From an uncultured Lachnospiraceae bacterium (GTDB taxonomy: Bacteria; Bacillota; Clostridia; Lachnospirales; Lachnospiraceae), in assembly GCA_947631625.1 (NCBI GenBank), contig CANRMA010000012.1:34811-98810 (forward strand): 64,000 nt of DNA, in the 5' to 3' direction. The notes beneath the pieces are model-generated. The model did not search any database and was not told the DNA's origin. It saw nothing but the letters and a program-made list of their open reading frames with translations. A program made the translations under genes and the position numbers. Numbering within the stretch: the first letter of the stretch is position 1; every line of letters begins with the position of its first letter. Below are positions 27,201 through 33,908 of the stretch, piece by piece.

Positions 27201-28131
27201 TCTTCTTTATCGTATTATCCGGGATTTCGGTTAAAACATCATCATTTACCTGCCTCAATGTGATATTATCATCAACGTTAAATTTGAACGTATAATATTT
27301 GGATGCGTATATATCTACACTGATACTATCGTATTCATTTACTGAGATTTCATAAACTCCGCTGTCGTCGGGGTTAATTGTTGTTCCGTATGACTTTTCT
27401 ACTTCCTCCAATTTATAATCATCCGAAATAGTCAGTTTAAAACGCAGTTTACCCTCTCCGTTTTCATCAAGCGTAACCGGAACAGTAATTCCGTTCTCAT
27501 GATCTATCTCGCCTTCATATGCCGTAAGCTCGCCGTCGTTTGAAGCATATTCAAGTTTGCTTACGAACTTCTCCGTACTCAAGCCGCCCGGTGCGACGGA
27601 AAGAGAAAAACGGAACTGCACGTCAACAGTATTTGCCGCTTCGTCTAAGGTTGCTTCGTCGGAGGAAAGTTCTTCCGAAGCTTCCGCTTCCGACTCGGAA
27701 TCTTCCACTAAGGATTCATCCTCTGTCTTGGGAGCTTCCTCCGGCTCAGAATCCGCCGTTTCCTCGTTCAAACCGGCTTCGTTATCATCTGCGTTCTCGG
27801 ACGCTTCTTTTGTGAGGCCGGCTTCGCTATTGTAAGCGTCTTCCTCATCAGTATCCGGAGACGTATTGTCGGTATCTGAACCGACGATATCGGAAATTTC
27901 CTCATTTTCCTGAGTATTTTCCGACCGGTCAATGTCTTCGGCAGCATTTTCATCCGGCAGAGAAACGCCGGTGACATTCTCATCTGCAGCGGCTTCGTTC
28001 TCCGCGGCTATGGTTTCATCAGGCATAGCTGCATAGACCGCAATACTGCTTTGCGGAACAGAAGTCAGAATAACCGCAGACGAGAGCAATACTGCCAATG
28101 CTCTTTTGGTTTTGGCCAACATCTTTTTCAT
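21244..28131 (-). CDS. Giant secreted surface protein with repeated beta-domains
   Basis: A 2295-residue exported protein, function unknown. The start at 28131 gives a classical signal peptide (MKKMLAKTKRALAVLLSSA, cleavage after AVYAA), with AAAGGAG upstream; the longer in-frame start is unlikely. After it comes a Glu/Asp/Ser-rich acidic stretch of about 130 residues, then many ~80-residue beta modules with PADGY(K/R)-type motifs, two nearly identical 99-residue modules (near 1355-1555), and a DPDDP-rich linker. Next come Ig-like modules (ITITNEP, then KLTKYANKIKLTL). No LPXTG, SLH or choline-binding anchor is visible; the end is VVKVKISVK. Adhesin, matrix or glycan-binding roles are possible. 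It is transcribed alone. Confidence 0.88.
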   Translation of the reverse strand: MKKMLAKTKRALAVLLSSAVILTSVPQSSIAVYAAMPDETIAAENEAAADENVTGVSLPDENAAEDIDRSENTQENEEISDIVGSDTDNTSPDTDEEDAYNSEAGLTKEASENADDNEAGLNEETADSEPEEAPKTEDESLVEDSESEAEASEELSSDEATLDEAANTVDVQFRFSLSVAPGGLSTEKFVSKLEYASNDGELTAYEGEIDHENGITVPVTLDENGEGKLRFKLTISDDYKLEEVEKSYGTTINPDDSGVYEISVNEYDSISVDIYASKYYTFKFNVDDNITLRQVNDDVLTEIPDNTIKKTYNDIEYNEFTFNVTPADGYRIGSVQANSAGISVKSRGSSNSRNYSIGITNKKGTVREVTTIFISAEPILEHTLTFNYPEDKIDLTVKSGSETIALNNKQAVVKDDQSISCTAEVKDITKALSIKYENDDISYTMTTEDVSVEEIDSDEDGTSDTVRYEFDFDSLEMESDTTVTLSLIDYVDVTFQLSKETYELFRVAGSDAASYDLNMNLQTERPYWNEYTFTAPEGTETLPSLTIQIPQGEKLLFLYWTDKYSNYIKSAVVGDKELPYTYDPELGEYYYSLTPTEDTTVLLSMQLKKFRFVYDKSEVEDILIYNEDNMETPLTLSEDNEINCGDDKYLTLKIKPKEGYRLTASYIEAYDHEDEYETGHTEFVEWSDEPDEEGYYQGYLETANVDDYTLTIKCYERCPLTFNFTNEDSKAISVTELYKCYNDDNEVYWDYSDNIVSSEYEDKTLTVDKNKDFYFTIDTYDSDVYKQSCTITADGTVEQPEVCGYTDENEPIYHIIPTENMVINVSRETLKTFTVTIVKDEHIKDYGASLSNGAAAVGSDTGQYSVRENLSFILSSIDKDSGYRPVVTYTVNGKADQLVGAEYDSAGDICYPVKIIGDTTINIKAEAVKQCKVTVANADKLNNIKIWEVGKYSEASDYQLQNGSITLDNSKKYCISFETNDDVILDSLVCTDATGAETVIEPIYDYDNDISYYPVGAGYELSGDLTIEARLVDGYTLCFDIDESTGTYVYSYSEKNEDGDNLNITGRTLKIPADESYSFYIEDSDSVDLELDNESFTLTDAITLRYDEEIRVYTVTPKSGADLSKRATVRIKEIENASHIISLDYPETVRSAYIGYCDYANTITYLRATDNTVKAIQKPLILDVTPINGYDAVVTINTKDGDAANAKTLTPFRNESGTYQYYLGVIDEDKSIVITTEKSGAKASYYMVGFVTQRASVFESEHGTPYTEEDIEYFYDSYDPDGYHETVDTEYLYYVKRGDSVSFYAEPYFGYKISAVYAGTTLLSPTYDESLGKDVYTYTPAKRTLFIIQTVPDEPDEPDTPDDPTEKYNVTFNYDETVKSLTFKDASYTLEDKKLTVAKDSSILFKVEPADGYKLVSVKAGDNTLTADADGYYSLTVSADIQITVTTEKTTTDPDDPDTPDDPTEKYNVTFNYDETVKSLTFKDASYTLEDKKLTVAKDSSILFKVEPADGYKLVSVTAGDNTLTADADGYYSFTVSADIQITVTTEKTTTDPDDPSNPDDPDDPTDPDDPDTPDVPIDPKATYVEKITLQKKTTKVYTGQQNVCAADVAYSPSNAEKGTGLTIVDNSASEDAAVTCTEENGKLYISAGKNTLPGKHTLQITAFAPSELQPASTTLTVTVLKGIEDLSVDVPATRIYKQNGKAASMKAVITYNKGTDAPKVRKIKEEVVKANDNVTFPNVTVKNGKITVNKNFTVSSDESGNQFKIHVTAADYEGNTTEAYSDVITITNEPLDINGIYIMQKNPEGRYAVTVKDASEVTSDKLKDAIVVAVMKKGSAEGSETAAFDPESAYSEEELKEYVIDPSLLTYKSSNKALSVGEDGTLKLTKYANKIKLTLQTDDGGKKKKTMQFKVKYAAPAELQLAIRDENGEQINGTASEASVKTASFAGTENTVITLNVQEKGTDDKWQDLMACAKHTVKVKGGKILKSDTAAGIYEISVTSGKATVTLTDKTKSGIAPKVYEITNTAYNGDKAPSAKAAYYNNSALAASSLAAGSLENRKVIITLKGSSAGNFKSARLEIDRSASAKLKEGSAQYNAYTALEASMLGAAASSDNVIPVENSKISVSFDNGNIPAGSYKLKLTLSKSAAGSGFKPDAKQVKITLKVAKPKAIKGSFKVKTSYSLKAGNGYKADISYTAKNLLKDSEGRDRYTVKLVNANVGGKANAFLDYFELDETNGQYTVKLKDDKKDKISELKTSGGKKNLTGYIVYTAEYGDDGYGRPYEASGVVKVKISVK
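23473..24066. repeat. 297-bp coding tandem duplication inside the giant surface protein
   Basis: Two consecutive 297-bp units (about 23473-23769 and 23770-24066) encode the same 99 residues with only a few differences, e.g. K/T and L/F swaps around VSVxAGDNTLTADADGYYS. Synonymous differences are also few, so the duplication is recent or is kept uniform by recombination. Each unit starts or ends in a DPDDPDTPDDP linker. Confidence 0.9.
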
Positions 28132-28343
28132 AAAAATTCTCTCCTTTCCTGCCATATACAACAAAATATATGATTTTACTATATACGGCCATACGTTGTT
28201 GTAATAATGGCTGATCTACCAATATTTCGTGTGTTTTGTTCTTTATTAATTTTAGTCATTATTAGGGTAAATTATACATCTTTACTATGTTACCGTCAAG
28301 ATAAAACCGTTATGAAACACATTGAATTTAGGAGGATGTATTA

Positions 28344-28592
28344 ATGAAAATATACACTTATGAAGGAAAAGCCTATATTGTAGGCAAACGTATTAAAAAG
28401 GCCCGCATCAATCTCAAACTCTCACAGGAAGCGCTTGCGGCCAAGATGCAGTTAAAAAGCATTGAAATGTCTCAGAAAGGGATAAGCCGTATAGAAAAGC
28501 AGGAAAGACTTGTGACGGATTATGAACTGCTTGCGTTTTCCGAAGCGCTCAAAGTCGATATTTATGAACTGCTTGGCATGTCCAAAAATTAA
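28344..28592 (+). CDS. XRE-family helix-turn-helix protein
   Basis: An 82-residue single-domain DNA-binding protein. The helix-turn-helix runs from IGKRIKKAR-like helix 1 (IVGKRIKKARINLKLSQEAL) through QKGISRIEKQERLVTDYELL to FSEALKVDIYELLG. The start follows TTAGGAGGATGTATTA, an excellent ribosome site. It has no oligomerisation or peptidase domain. It is divergent from the giant surface protein gene, with 212 bp between starts, so it may control that gene or itself; this is inference from position only. Confidence 0.92.
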   Translation: MKIYTYEGKAYIVGKRIKKARINLKLSQEALAAKMQLKSIEMSQKGISRIEKQERLVTDYELLAFSEALKVDIYELLGMSKN

Positions 28593-28618
28593 GACAGGAT
28601 ATTAAATGAAAATCATAA

Positions 28619-28638
28619 TCCCCCGGCAGGCCGGGGGA
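28619..28638. terminator. G+C-rich hairpin after the XRE gene (weak terminator candidate)
   Basis: CCCCCGGC and GCCGGGGG are separated by two or three bases, forming a tight stem 27 bp after the XRE stop. There is no proper T-run on either strand, so it may slow polymerase or protect the 3' end rather than act as a classical terminator. Confidence 0.5.
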
Positions 28639-28689
28639 AAACTTTAAAAATCATATAATTAAGTTATTAAAAAGAACGGATAAGCATTT

Positions 28690-29277
28690 CTATCTGTCCC
28701 AGCATTTTTCCCTGTCCTCTTTAGTGATCTCACGTATCACTCTACAGGGATTACCCACCGCGACGCTGTTGGAAGGAATGTCTTTAACCACAACGCTTCC
28801 GCCGCCTATCACTACGTTATCGCCTATGGTAACTCCGGGCATAACCTGTACTCCGGCCCCTATCCAGACATTGCTGCCGACTTTTATCGGATAGGCATAT
28901 TCCAAGCCTTGATTTCTTCTTTCAAAATCGATAGGATGTCCGGCAGTATGGAAACCGCACGACGGAGCGATAAACACATCATCTCCAAACGTCACGCCGC
29001 CACCGTCAAGAATGATAAGGCCATGATTGGCATAAAAGTTCTCGCCGACCGATATCTTGTATCCATAATCACACCAGAAATCCGGCTCAATATGAACCTG
29101 TTCACCGGTCTTTCCAAGAATTTTTTTAATCAATTCGCTTCTTTTCTCAAGTTCCTTTACAGGCAGCTTATTATATTCCTGACACAGTGCTTTACATTCA
29201 AGCCTCTCATTTTCCAGCTCTTTGTCATAATTTGCGTCATATAGTTTCTGCGCATTCATTTTTTCCTTTTCAGTCAT
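28690..29277 (-). CDS. Sugar O-acetyltransferase (maltose/galactoside acetyltransferase family)
   Basis: A 195-residue LbH-type acetyltransferase that moves acetyl from acetyl-CoA to a sugar hydroxyl. The N-terminal Mac domain (KLYDANYDKELENER, about 10-60) is followed by hexapeptide repeats forming a left-handed beta-helix (GVTFGDDVFIAPSCGFHTAGHP, with the catalytic His in the TAGHP context; then GVTIGDNVVIGGGSVV). It ends with the PCRVIREI segment characteristic of the family. The start is supported by CGGAGGAAATATC. The exact sugar is unclear, so no gene symbol is assigned. It appears monocistronic, with a short A/T-rich leader of 130 bp that shows no special signal. Confidence 0.93.
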   Translation of the reverse strand: MTEKEKMNAQKLYDANYDKELENERLECKALCQEYNKLPVKELEKRSELIKKILGKTGEQVHIEPDFWCDYGYKISVGENFYANHGLIILDGGGVTFGDDVFIAPSCGFHTAGHPIDFERRNQGLEYAYPIKVGSNVWIGAGVQVMPGVTIGDNVVIGGGSVVVKDIPSNSVAVGNPCRVIREITKEDREKCWDR

Positions 29278-29408
29278 GATATTTCCTCCGAAATCTATAA
29301 TATCACATATTTTACCATTACTTTGCGCAAATTGGAACCGGTTTTTGACATATCTATATGCTAAAATCAGCTGCAGTAAATGGAGACTTTATATGATAAA
29401 ACGCGCAA

Positions 29409-29732
29409 CTAATGCCTGCAAACAAATTTTGCTTCAATTTTCAAATATACGATAATAATTCCTATAACCCAAACAGGCACCCCCAATATTATAACGACAA
29501 AAGCGGGAGAGTTTTGCTCAAGAAACAGAAACGGCGCTCCCAGTATCTCAAAAACTGCGGCGGCAACGAACCAAAGCAACGATACTGCGCGATTATATCC
29601 GCATATGTCAGTCACCGCCGGAGGTTTTCCAAATGTGAAAAAACCCACCGCTTCTTTGGATTTTCGCGCACTGACGCCTATTCCCATGAACAATAACGCC
29701 GCAATAGTCCAGATAATAAATGCAATAATCAT
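29409..29732 (-). CDS. Small membrane protein, three predicted helices
   Basis: Start placed at 29732 (MIIAFIIWTIAALLFMGIGV), with GGTGGAAATATAAT ahead; an earlier in-frame ATG at 29768 would add a polar stretch without a ribosome site. The 107 residues contain helix 1 (1-20), a loop with KSKEAVGFFTFGKPPAVTDICGYN, helix 2 (about 50-70) and helix 3 (about 80-100), ending KIEAKFVCRH. The conserved-looking loop resembles small DUF3784-like or immunity-type membrane proteins of Firmicutes, but I cannot assign a family firmly. It lies after the flavodoxin gene, separated by 66 bp, and may share its transcript. Confidence 0.7.
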   Translation of the reverse strand: MIIAFIIWTIAALLFMGIGVSARKSKEAVGFFTFGKPPAVTDICGYNRAVSLLWFVAAAVFEILGAPFLFLEQNSPAFVVIILGVPVWVIGIIIVYLKIEAKFVCRH

Positions 29733-29798
29733 ATTATATTTCCACCACCATGACAGATCGACGTACACCTGCTTTTAGATAGCTATATGTCATCTTTT

Positions 29799-30206
29799 TT
29801 ATGAACACATTTTTTTGGCAAAAGCGGCCGCAGCCCTGCAATCGTCGGCATTGGGCCTTCCCTTGTGCATCATCGCGAATGAACCCTTGCAGGCAAATTC
29901 TTCCTTTTCCAGCGGTATTCCCTTTTTCTCAAGCAGCTTTGACACCTGCTTATAGGTGGATTTAATAAGCGCCGCGGTACTGAAATTTACAACCTTGCCC
30001 ACTTTGACATTTATCCCTTCAATAAACTGCCTGACCTGATCGTCCACTCCATAGGCATAGACCGAACTGCCGAGGAACAGAATATCAACATCTTCCGATA
30101 GCGGCTCGGCCGTAGTCTTAGCCTCAACTCCTACAGCTTCCGATATTGCGTCAGCCAGTTTTTTGGTATTTCCTCCTCTGGTAAAATAGCGAATCGCAAC
30201 TTTCAT
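29799..30206 (-). CDS. Flavodoxin-family protein
   Basis: A 135-residue flavodoxin-like FMN-binding protein for single-electron transfer or quinone/nitro reduction. The phosphate-binding loop is FTRGGNTKKLADAI (residues 8-21); FLGSSVYAYGVDDQV follows in the position of the isoalloxazine loop. The start at 30206 is chosen because GGGAGGTTATTTAAG precedes that ATG; eleven codons of an earlier frame are unlikely to be used. It is shorter than classical flavodoxin, lacking the long-chain insertion. No redox partner gene is adjacent. Confidence 0.88.
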   Translation of the reverse strand: MKVAIRYFTRGGNTKKLADAISEAVGVEAKTTAEPLSEDVDILFLGSSVYAYGVDDQVRQFIEGINVKVGKVVNFSTAALIKSTYKQVSKLLEKKGIPLEKEEFACKGSFAMMHKGRPNADDCRAAAAFAKKMCS

Positions 30207-30371
30207 CTTAAATAACCTCCCGGATAATAGAATTTGCAAAAATTATTTTATTTTTTCTAATTATTTTACGTTAAATAAACAGCAACTTCTTTTTAATAAT
30301 TGATTTTACAAAATTAAATTTTATACTATCTACTATGATAAACCTTTTACCGTTATCTGTCAATATTTAAT

Positions 30372-30480
30372 AAAAAACTTTAATAATCCGGAAACTTTAA
30401 TAACCAAACTTTAATAACCAAACTTTAATAACGCAACCATAATAAAAAACTTTAATACGCAAATTTTAATAACGTCCCGT
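30372..30480. repeat. 14-15 bp tandem repeat overlapping the mntP stop codon
   Basis: Variants of AAACTTTAATAACC recur about six times. On the coding strand the unit is GGTTATTAAAGTTT, and the mntP end itself (CGTTATTAAAATTT, Arg-Tyr-stop) is the first unit. The series of stop-bearing units continues for about 100 bp after the gene. Confidence 0.8.
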
Positions 30481-31059
30481 AATAAAGATCTCAACACCGA
30501 TGACTATAAGGATCACGCCACCTAATATACCGGCTTTTCCTGCAAGCCGGGTTCCTGCTTTCTTACCTATAACAAGACCTGCAAAACATATAAAAAACGT
30601 TACTGCCCCGATCAGCAGGCAGGCAAGAAGCGCTTTTACAAAAGTGTAATCGGCGATCGTAAACCCGACCGATAATGCGTCTATGGAAGTGGCTACTCCC
30701 TGCACAAAAAGGGCATAATAACCGACCGCTGCGGTTTCCTCTTCCGGCTTTTTGCCACTAATACCCTCTAACAGCATTTTCCCGCCTATATAGCCCAATA
30801 ATGCAAGCACTATCCACGGGATAAATTTTTGAAACATTCTGAAATACCGGGCGATCGTAGATACGCAGACCCAGCCTATCATCGGCATCGCAAACTGAAA
30901 CGCCGCAAAAGTGCCCGCCACGCCGACCATTTTTGTCCTTTTCATACGCGGCTCGTTCAGACCGTTCGCAAGCGAAACCGAAAAAGCGTCCATAGCAAGT
31001 CCTATTCCAAGCAAAATACTGTTAAAGAAAAAGGTAAATGTCAAATTAGTAAGATTCAT
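30466..31059 (-). CDS. mntP: Manganese efflux pump MntP
   Basis: A 197-residue membrane protein that exports Mn2+. Six helices are visible, and the two halves carry the family acidic motifs: GLAMDAFSVSLANGL in helix 1 and VATSIDALSVGFTIADY in helix 4, each with the membrane Asp needed for transport. The length is normal (about 190). It begins MNLTNLTFTFFFNSILLG, with GGAGGAAAAA upstream. A yybP-ykoY manganese riboswitch with a terminator precedes it, which independently supports the assignment: high Mn2+ should allow read-through. The last codons lie in a tandem repeat. Confidence 0.96.
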   Translation of the reverse strand: MNLTNLTFTFFFNSILLGIGLAMDAFSVSLANGLNEPRMKRTKMVGVAGTFAAFQFAMPMIGWVCVSTIARYFRMFQKFIPWIVLALLGYIGGKMLLEGISGKKPEEETAAVGYYALFVQGVATSIDALSVGFTIADYTFVKALLACLLIGAVTFFICFAGLVIGKKAGTRLAGKAGILGGVILIVIGVEIFITGRY

Positions 31060-31164
31060 TTTTTCCTCCGTACGGTAAATTTACGACCTGCATATTATGC
31101 ACTCTGCAAGCCGCCCTTATATCAAACAATAGAAAACACGTTTTACGGATTTTCCATTGCCATA

Positions 31165-31334
31165 AATAAAAACCAAGCACAGCCTGAGCCATACTTGGTT
31201 CCTTTTCAAAATATATACGGACGCCATGTACAGCCTCAGCTTACATGAGTCTCGCAATTTAAAACAAGCCAGACCTGACGGTCAGTATGTTGACTTGCTA
31301 CACAAGAAGCGCTTGCTACTCCCTCACTTTTTTT
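31165..31334 (-). ncRNA. yybP-ykoY (manganese) riboswitch with terminator, upstream of mntP
   Basis: The minus-strand leader starts GTGAGGGAGTAGC, then has CATACTGACCGTC, GGTCTGGCTTG, GCGAGACTCATG and GCTGAGGCTGTACATG, matching the paired segments of the yybP-ykoY class. A terminator hairpin follows (AACCAAGTATGG...TGCTTGGTTTTTATTT, 31165-31200). The downstream gene is mntP, a classical member of this regulon. The call is by eye; covariance scoring was not possible. Confidence 0.85.
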
Positions 31335-31363
31335 AGTTTACCATATAATTATGCTTAATTCAA
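31335..31363 (-). promoter_or_regulatory. Promoter of the mntP riboswitch transcript
   Basis: TTGAAT (31358-31363), a 17-bp spacer and TAAACT (31335-31340) on the minus strand, directly before the riboswitch. It lies between the stop of the AlbA_2 gene and the aptamer. Confidence 0.8.
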
Positions 31364-31381
31364 TATAGAATTTAATAATGC

Positions 31382-32743
31382 CTATTTATTTCTATGCTTC
31401 ATCACAACATATTTTTGATTCTTGCTTGTAGGCTTATCCGGAATTTTCATCGCCAACCTATTTGTACTCAATAAATGTTCCATTTCCATTTTGATACTTT
31501 TAACTGACTTATATCCTAAAAATTCTACAATCTCTTGTCTGCTTTTAGGGGTTTTGCAGATCGCAAGTATTCTTTTTTCCTTTTCGGTAATAATATCATC
31601 TTGGGTATTATCTTGGGTATTATCTTGGGTATTATCTTGGGTATGCAGCGAATTAAAGATTACCGTTATTTCGCTGGAACTCACCTTATATTCTGCCATT
31701 TCATTCCCATTTTCCTTACAACTTTCCCTGATTTTTTGTATTCCGCGTCCCCATGACTCTATATACCCCGCACGGAAAAATGTATTGGCAATCAACGGAT
31801 TATACGGTCTGGAATTATGCTTGCCAAGTAAATTTTCAACCGTCCAATCTTCCGGAAATACACATTCATTGCCGATGTACATTTTATCCTTATATACTCT
31901 GATCTGTATCGGAATCAGCGTAGCATAATTTTTGTGTACGATCGCATTATAAATTGCCTCCCTGAGAGCCTCTTTGGGATAAGGATACGTTTCTACTCTG
32001 GTAACTCCCTCATATGAAATATCGGCTTTCAGATACTTTGTAAAAAGCAGATCCACAACCTTATCAGCCTGAGAAATCAATGATCCGTGCACTTCATCCT
32101 GATAGCGCAGATCCGCATCCGTTTCAAAATATCCTATCTTGATATAAGAACCAACCACCCACCGCTCCGGGTTATGATGAAAAAGCAAGACTCCTGCCCT
32201 GTTAATCGTTCCATGCTCCATAAGATTCAGATTATTTAATAATTCTTTCTTATCCAGATTAAGATCCTGCTTGTTCATCCGCCTGCTGCGAACGGCTTGC
32301 TCTTTGAAAATATCAAAGCTGTCATTTCTAAGATCGTCCGCCGTAATATAATCGATCGGCACGCTGTCCCATGTAATTCCAGTTTTTTTCAATAAAAATT
32401 GATTGAGCGCCGCTCCTGTAAGCCGCTGTCTGGTACTGCCGGTCCTGTAATGATACTCTCCTTTATAGGATACCGGATAGGAATTGGGATATACCACGAT
32501 TTCTATATAATCCTTCCCATTCTCTGTATAAAGATTTACATCCGCTATGATCCCTAAGTAATTACTGATCTTATTCGGAATATCTTCCAGTAATTTCTTT
32601 ACATCGGCAACACCCGTAACTATGCCGGCATCATTTTTTCCAATATATATTTTTCCACCCTGAGCATTTGCGAATCCACATATCCATTTCAGATATTCAT
32701 CTCTCCATGATTCTTTCCACTCTATAGTCTGATGTTCCGGCAT
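31382..32743 (-). CDS. AlbA_2/Schlafen-domain putative transcriptional regulator (RecG-like)
   Basis: A 453-residue protein with the AlbA_2 domain at the N-terminus (IEWKESWRDEYLKWICGFANAQGG, KIYIGKNDAG, then YHYRTGSTRQ), a central part with an ATPase-like fold common to RecG-related regulators (EALREAIYNAIVHKNY, SWGRGIQKI), and a C-terminal winged-helix segment (SRQEIVEFLGYKSVKSIK). Between them lies a DNTQDNTQ repeat. The start at 32743 has CAGGAAAT ahead and is preferred over 32767. These proteins are usually regulators in accessory regions; the ligand and targets are unknown. The upstream gap (32744-33017) is A/T-rich with nothing clear in it. Confidence 0.88.
   Translation of the reverse strand: MPEHQTIEWKESWRDEYLKWICGFANAQGGKIYIGKNDAGIVTGVADVKKLLEDIPNKISNYLGIIADVNLYTENGKDYIEIVVYPNSYPVSYKGEYHYRTGSTRQRLTGAALNQFLLKKTGITWDSVPIDYITADDLRNDSFDIFKEQAVRSRRMNKQDLNLDKKELLNNLNLMEHGTINRAGVLLFHHNPERWVVGSYIKIGYFETDADLRYQDEVHGSLISQADKVVDLLFTKYLKADISYEGVTRVETYPYPKEALREAIYNAIVHKNYATLIPIQIRVYKDKMYIGNECVFPEDWTVENLLGKHNSRPYNPLIANTFFRAGYIESWGRGIQKIRESCKENGNEMAEYKVSSSEITVIFNSLHTQDNTQDNTQDNTQDDIITEKEKRILAICKTPKSRQEIVEFLGYKSVKSIKMEMEHLLSTNRLAMKIPDKPTSKNQKYVVMKHRNK
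31597..31644. repeat. 12-bp coding tandem repeat (DNTQ x4)
   Basis: TTGGGTATTATC repeats at 31601-31612, 31613-31624 and 31625-31636, with partial units at both ends, inside the AlbA_2 gene. The unit is a multiple of three, so copy-number change would alter only the linker length. Confidence 0.9.
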
Positions 32744-33017
32744 ATTTCCTGCCCGCTTTCCTTTCATGATTTACTAATAAAACATTTATCTACATTTTCT
32801 GTTTTTAACATGATAATTTTCTTTAGGATCTACAAATTTTCATCTCAGGTTCAGTACATAACTCCCCATTTATTTATAATATTCAATTTTCCGATATAAA
32901 CCCGAACAATCCTATATTCCGGTTCATTTAATTTAATTATATTATATTGGTTATGGTAAAGACTTTCAACTATATTTTATATTATGAAATTGTTAAGTCG
33001 CTGCTCACCAAAACATT

Positions 33018-33719
33018 CTACTTAACCGCAATCTTATGTACATCTTCTTCCAACGCTTTCCTGCGGCGGTGTTCATGCGCTATTTCTTCCTGTATCTCAT
33101 CGATACGCTTGAAAATGCTTACGATTACCTCCTGCTCGTTTTCGGGCTGCGCGGATTCGTTTTCTTTCTCTCTCTTTTCTATATCCTTACGGAATATTGT
33201 TTTGAATATCACTCTTACAAGCGGCTGAATAAAGAAAAGCTGTGTAAAGAATGCAAAAGGGAAATTCAGGCATACTAATTTAAGCCAGTTTGCCAACAAG
33301 GTAAAAATATTAAATCCCATATAATACGGATAATAAAGAAACGCTGCAATAAAGCTCATTGCCGGGCACATAATTCCGACTGTGGCACAGATTATGACTG
33401 TTTCGAATATCATCGGATGATTTTTGGCAGGATTGAAAACACGACTGGCAAGCCTGAATGACGCGGGACTTCCGACCAGATTTTCCAACAGATAAGCAAA
33501 ACAAAATTCGATCAATACACAGGCCCAGATTGGCAGATATGTGCCGCACATATAAATTCCGCCCTGTTTGTTGAGCGCCGCAATGACGCCTGTAGTCTGA
33601 TTGAGTTCCATAAGGGTATTGCCGTTTATAACATACAGACTGTAAAACACATAGGCGTGTACGGTGATAATTACTGTGATAAAGGCAAAGACCATTCTTT
33701 GAAATTGATTTCTTGGCAT
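33018..33719 (-). CDS. DUF2798 membrane protein
   Basis: A 233-residue integral membrane protein beginning MPRNQFQRMVFAFITVIITVHAYVFY, typical of DUF2798, of unknown function. Two related helix pairs are seen (about 8-75 and 95-170), and the second repeats the pattern (NHPMIFETVIICATVGIMCP). The last 60 residues are a charged coiled tail (KREKENESAQPENEQE...EIQEEIAHEHRRRKALEE), probably cytoplasmic. AATGGAGGAAAAATT precedes ATG. A long hairpin leader and a palindrome over the promoter suggest tight control. The gene is alone; the nearest upstream genes are the galactan permeases. Confidence 0.88.
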   Translation of the reverse strand: MPRNQFQRMVFAFITVIITVHAYVFYSLYVINGNTLMELNQTTGVIAALNKQGGIYMCGTYLPIWACVLIEFCFAYLLENLVGSPASFRLASRVFNPAKNHPMIFETVIICATVGIMCPAMSFIAAFLYYPYYMGFNIFTLLANWLKLVCLNFPFAFFTQLFFIQPLVRVIFKTIFRKDIEKREKENESAQPENEQEVIVSIFKRIDEIQEEIAHEHRRRKALEEDVHKIAVK

Positions 33720-33740
33720 AATTTTTCCTCCATTTCAGCG

Positions 33741-33815
33741 CAAAAAAACACATGTGGCAGCCGGTCAGGTAACATACTCTGTGATCAGATTTACGTGCCG
33801 GGCACCACATGTGTC
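33741..33815 (-). promoter_or_regulatory. Long attenuator-like hairpin in the DUF2798 leader
   Basis: Arms ACACATGTGG and CCACATGTGT (plus 33748-33757 and 33805-33814) continue inward as GCC(C)GG/CCGGC and GTAA/TTAC. On the minus strand the hairpin ends in a seven-T run, like a terminator, yet it is about 20 bases upstream of the ribosome site. It is not a class of riboswitch I recognise. Confidence 0.7.
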
Positions 33816-33845
33816 ATTATGCGAATATTAAATTTTCCATTCATC

Positions 33846-33880
33846 AGAATAGCATATTCTTGAAGAAAAAATCAAGTCAA
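33846..33880 (-). promoter_or_regulatory. DUF2798 promoter with palindromic operator over the -10
   Basis: TTGACT (33875-33880), an 18-bp spacer and TATGCT (33851-33856) on the minus strand. A 15-bp palindrome AGAATAtgcTATTCT (33846-33860) covers the -10 element, the position expected for a dimeric repressor site. Confidence 0.7.
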
Positions 33881-33908
33881 AAATCTACTGCTTCCGAAAA
33901 TTTAATAT

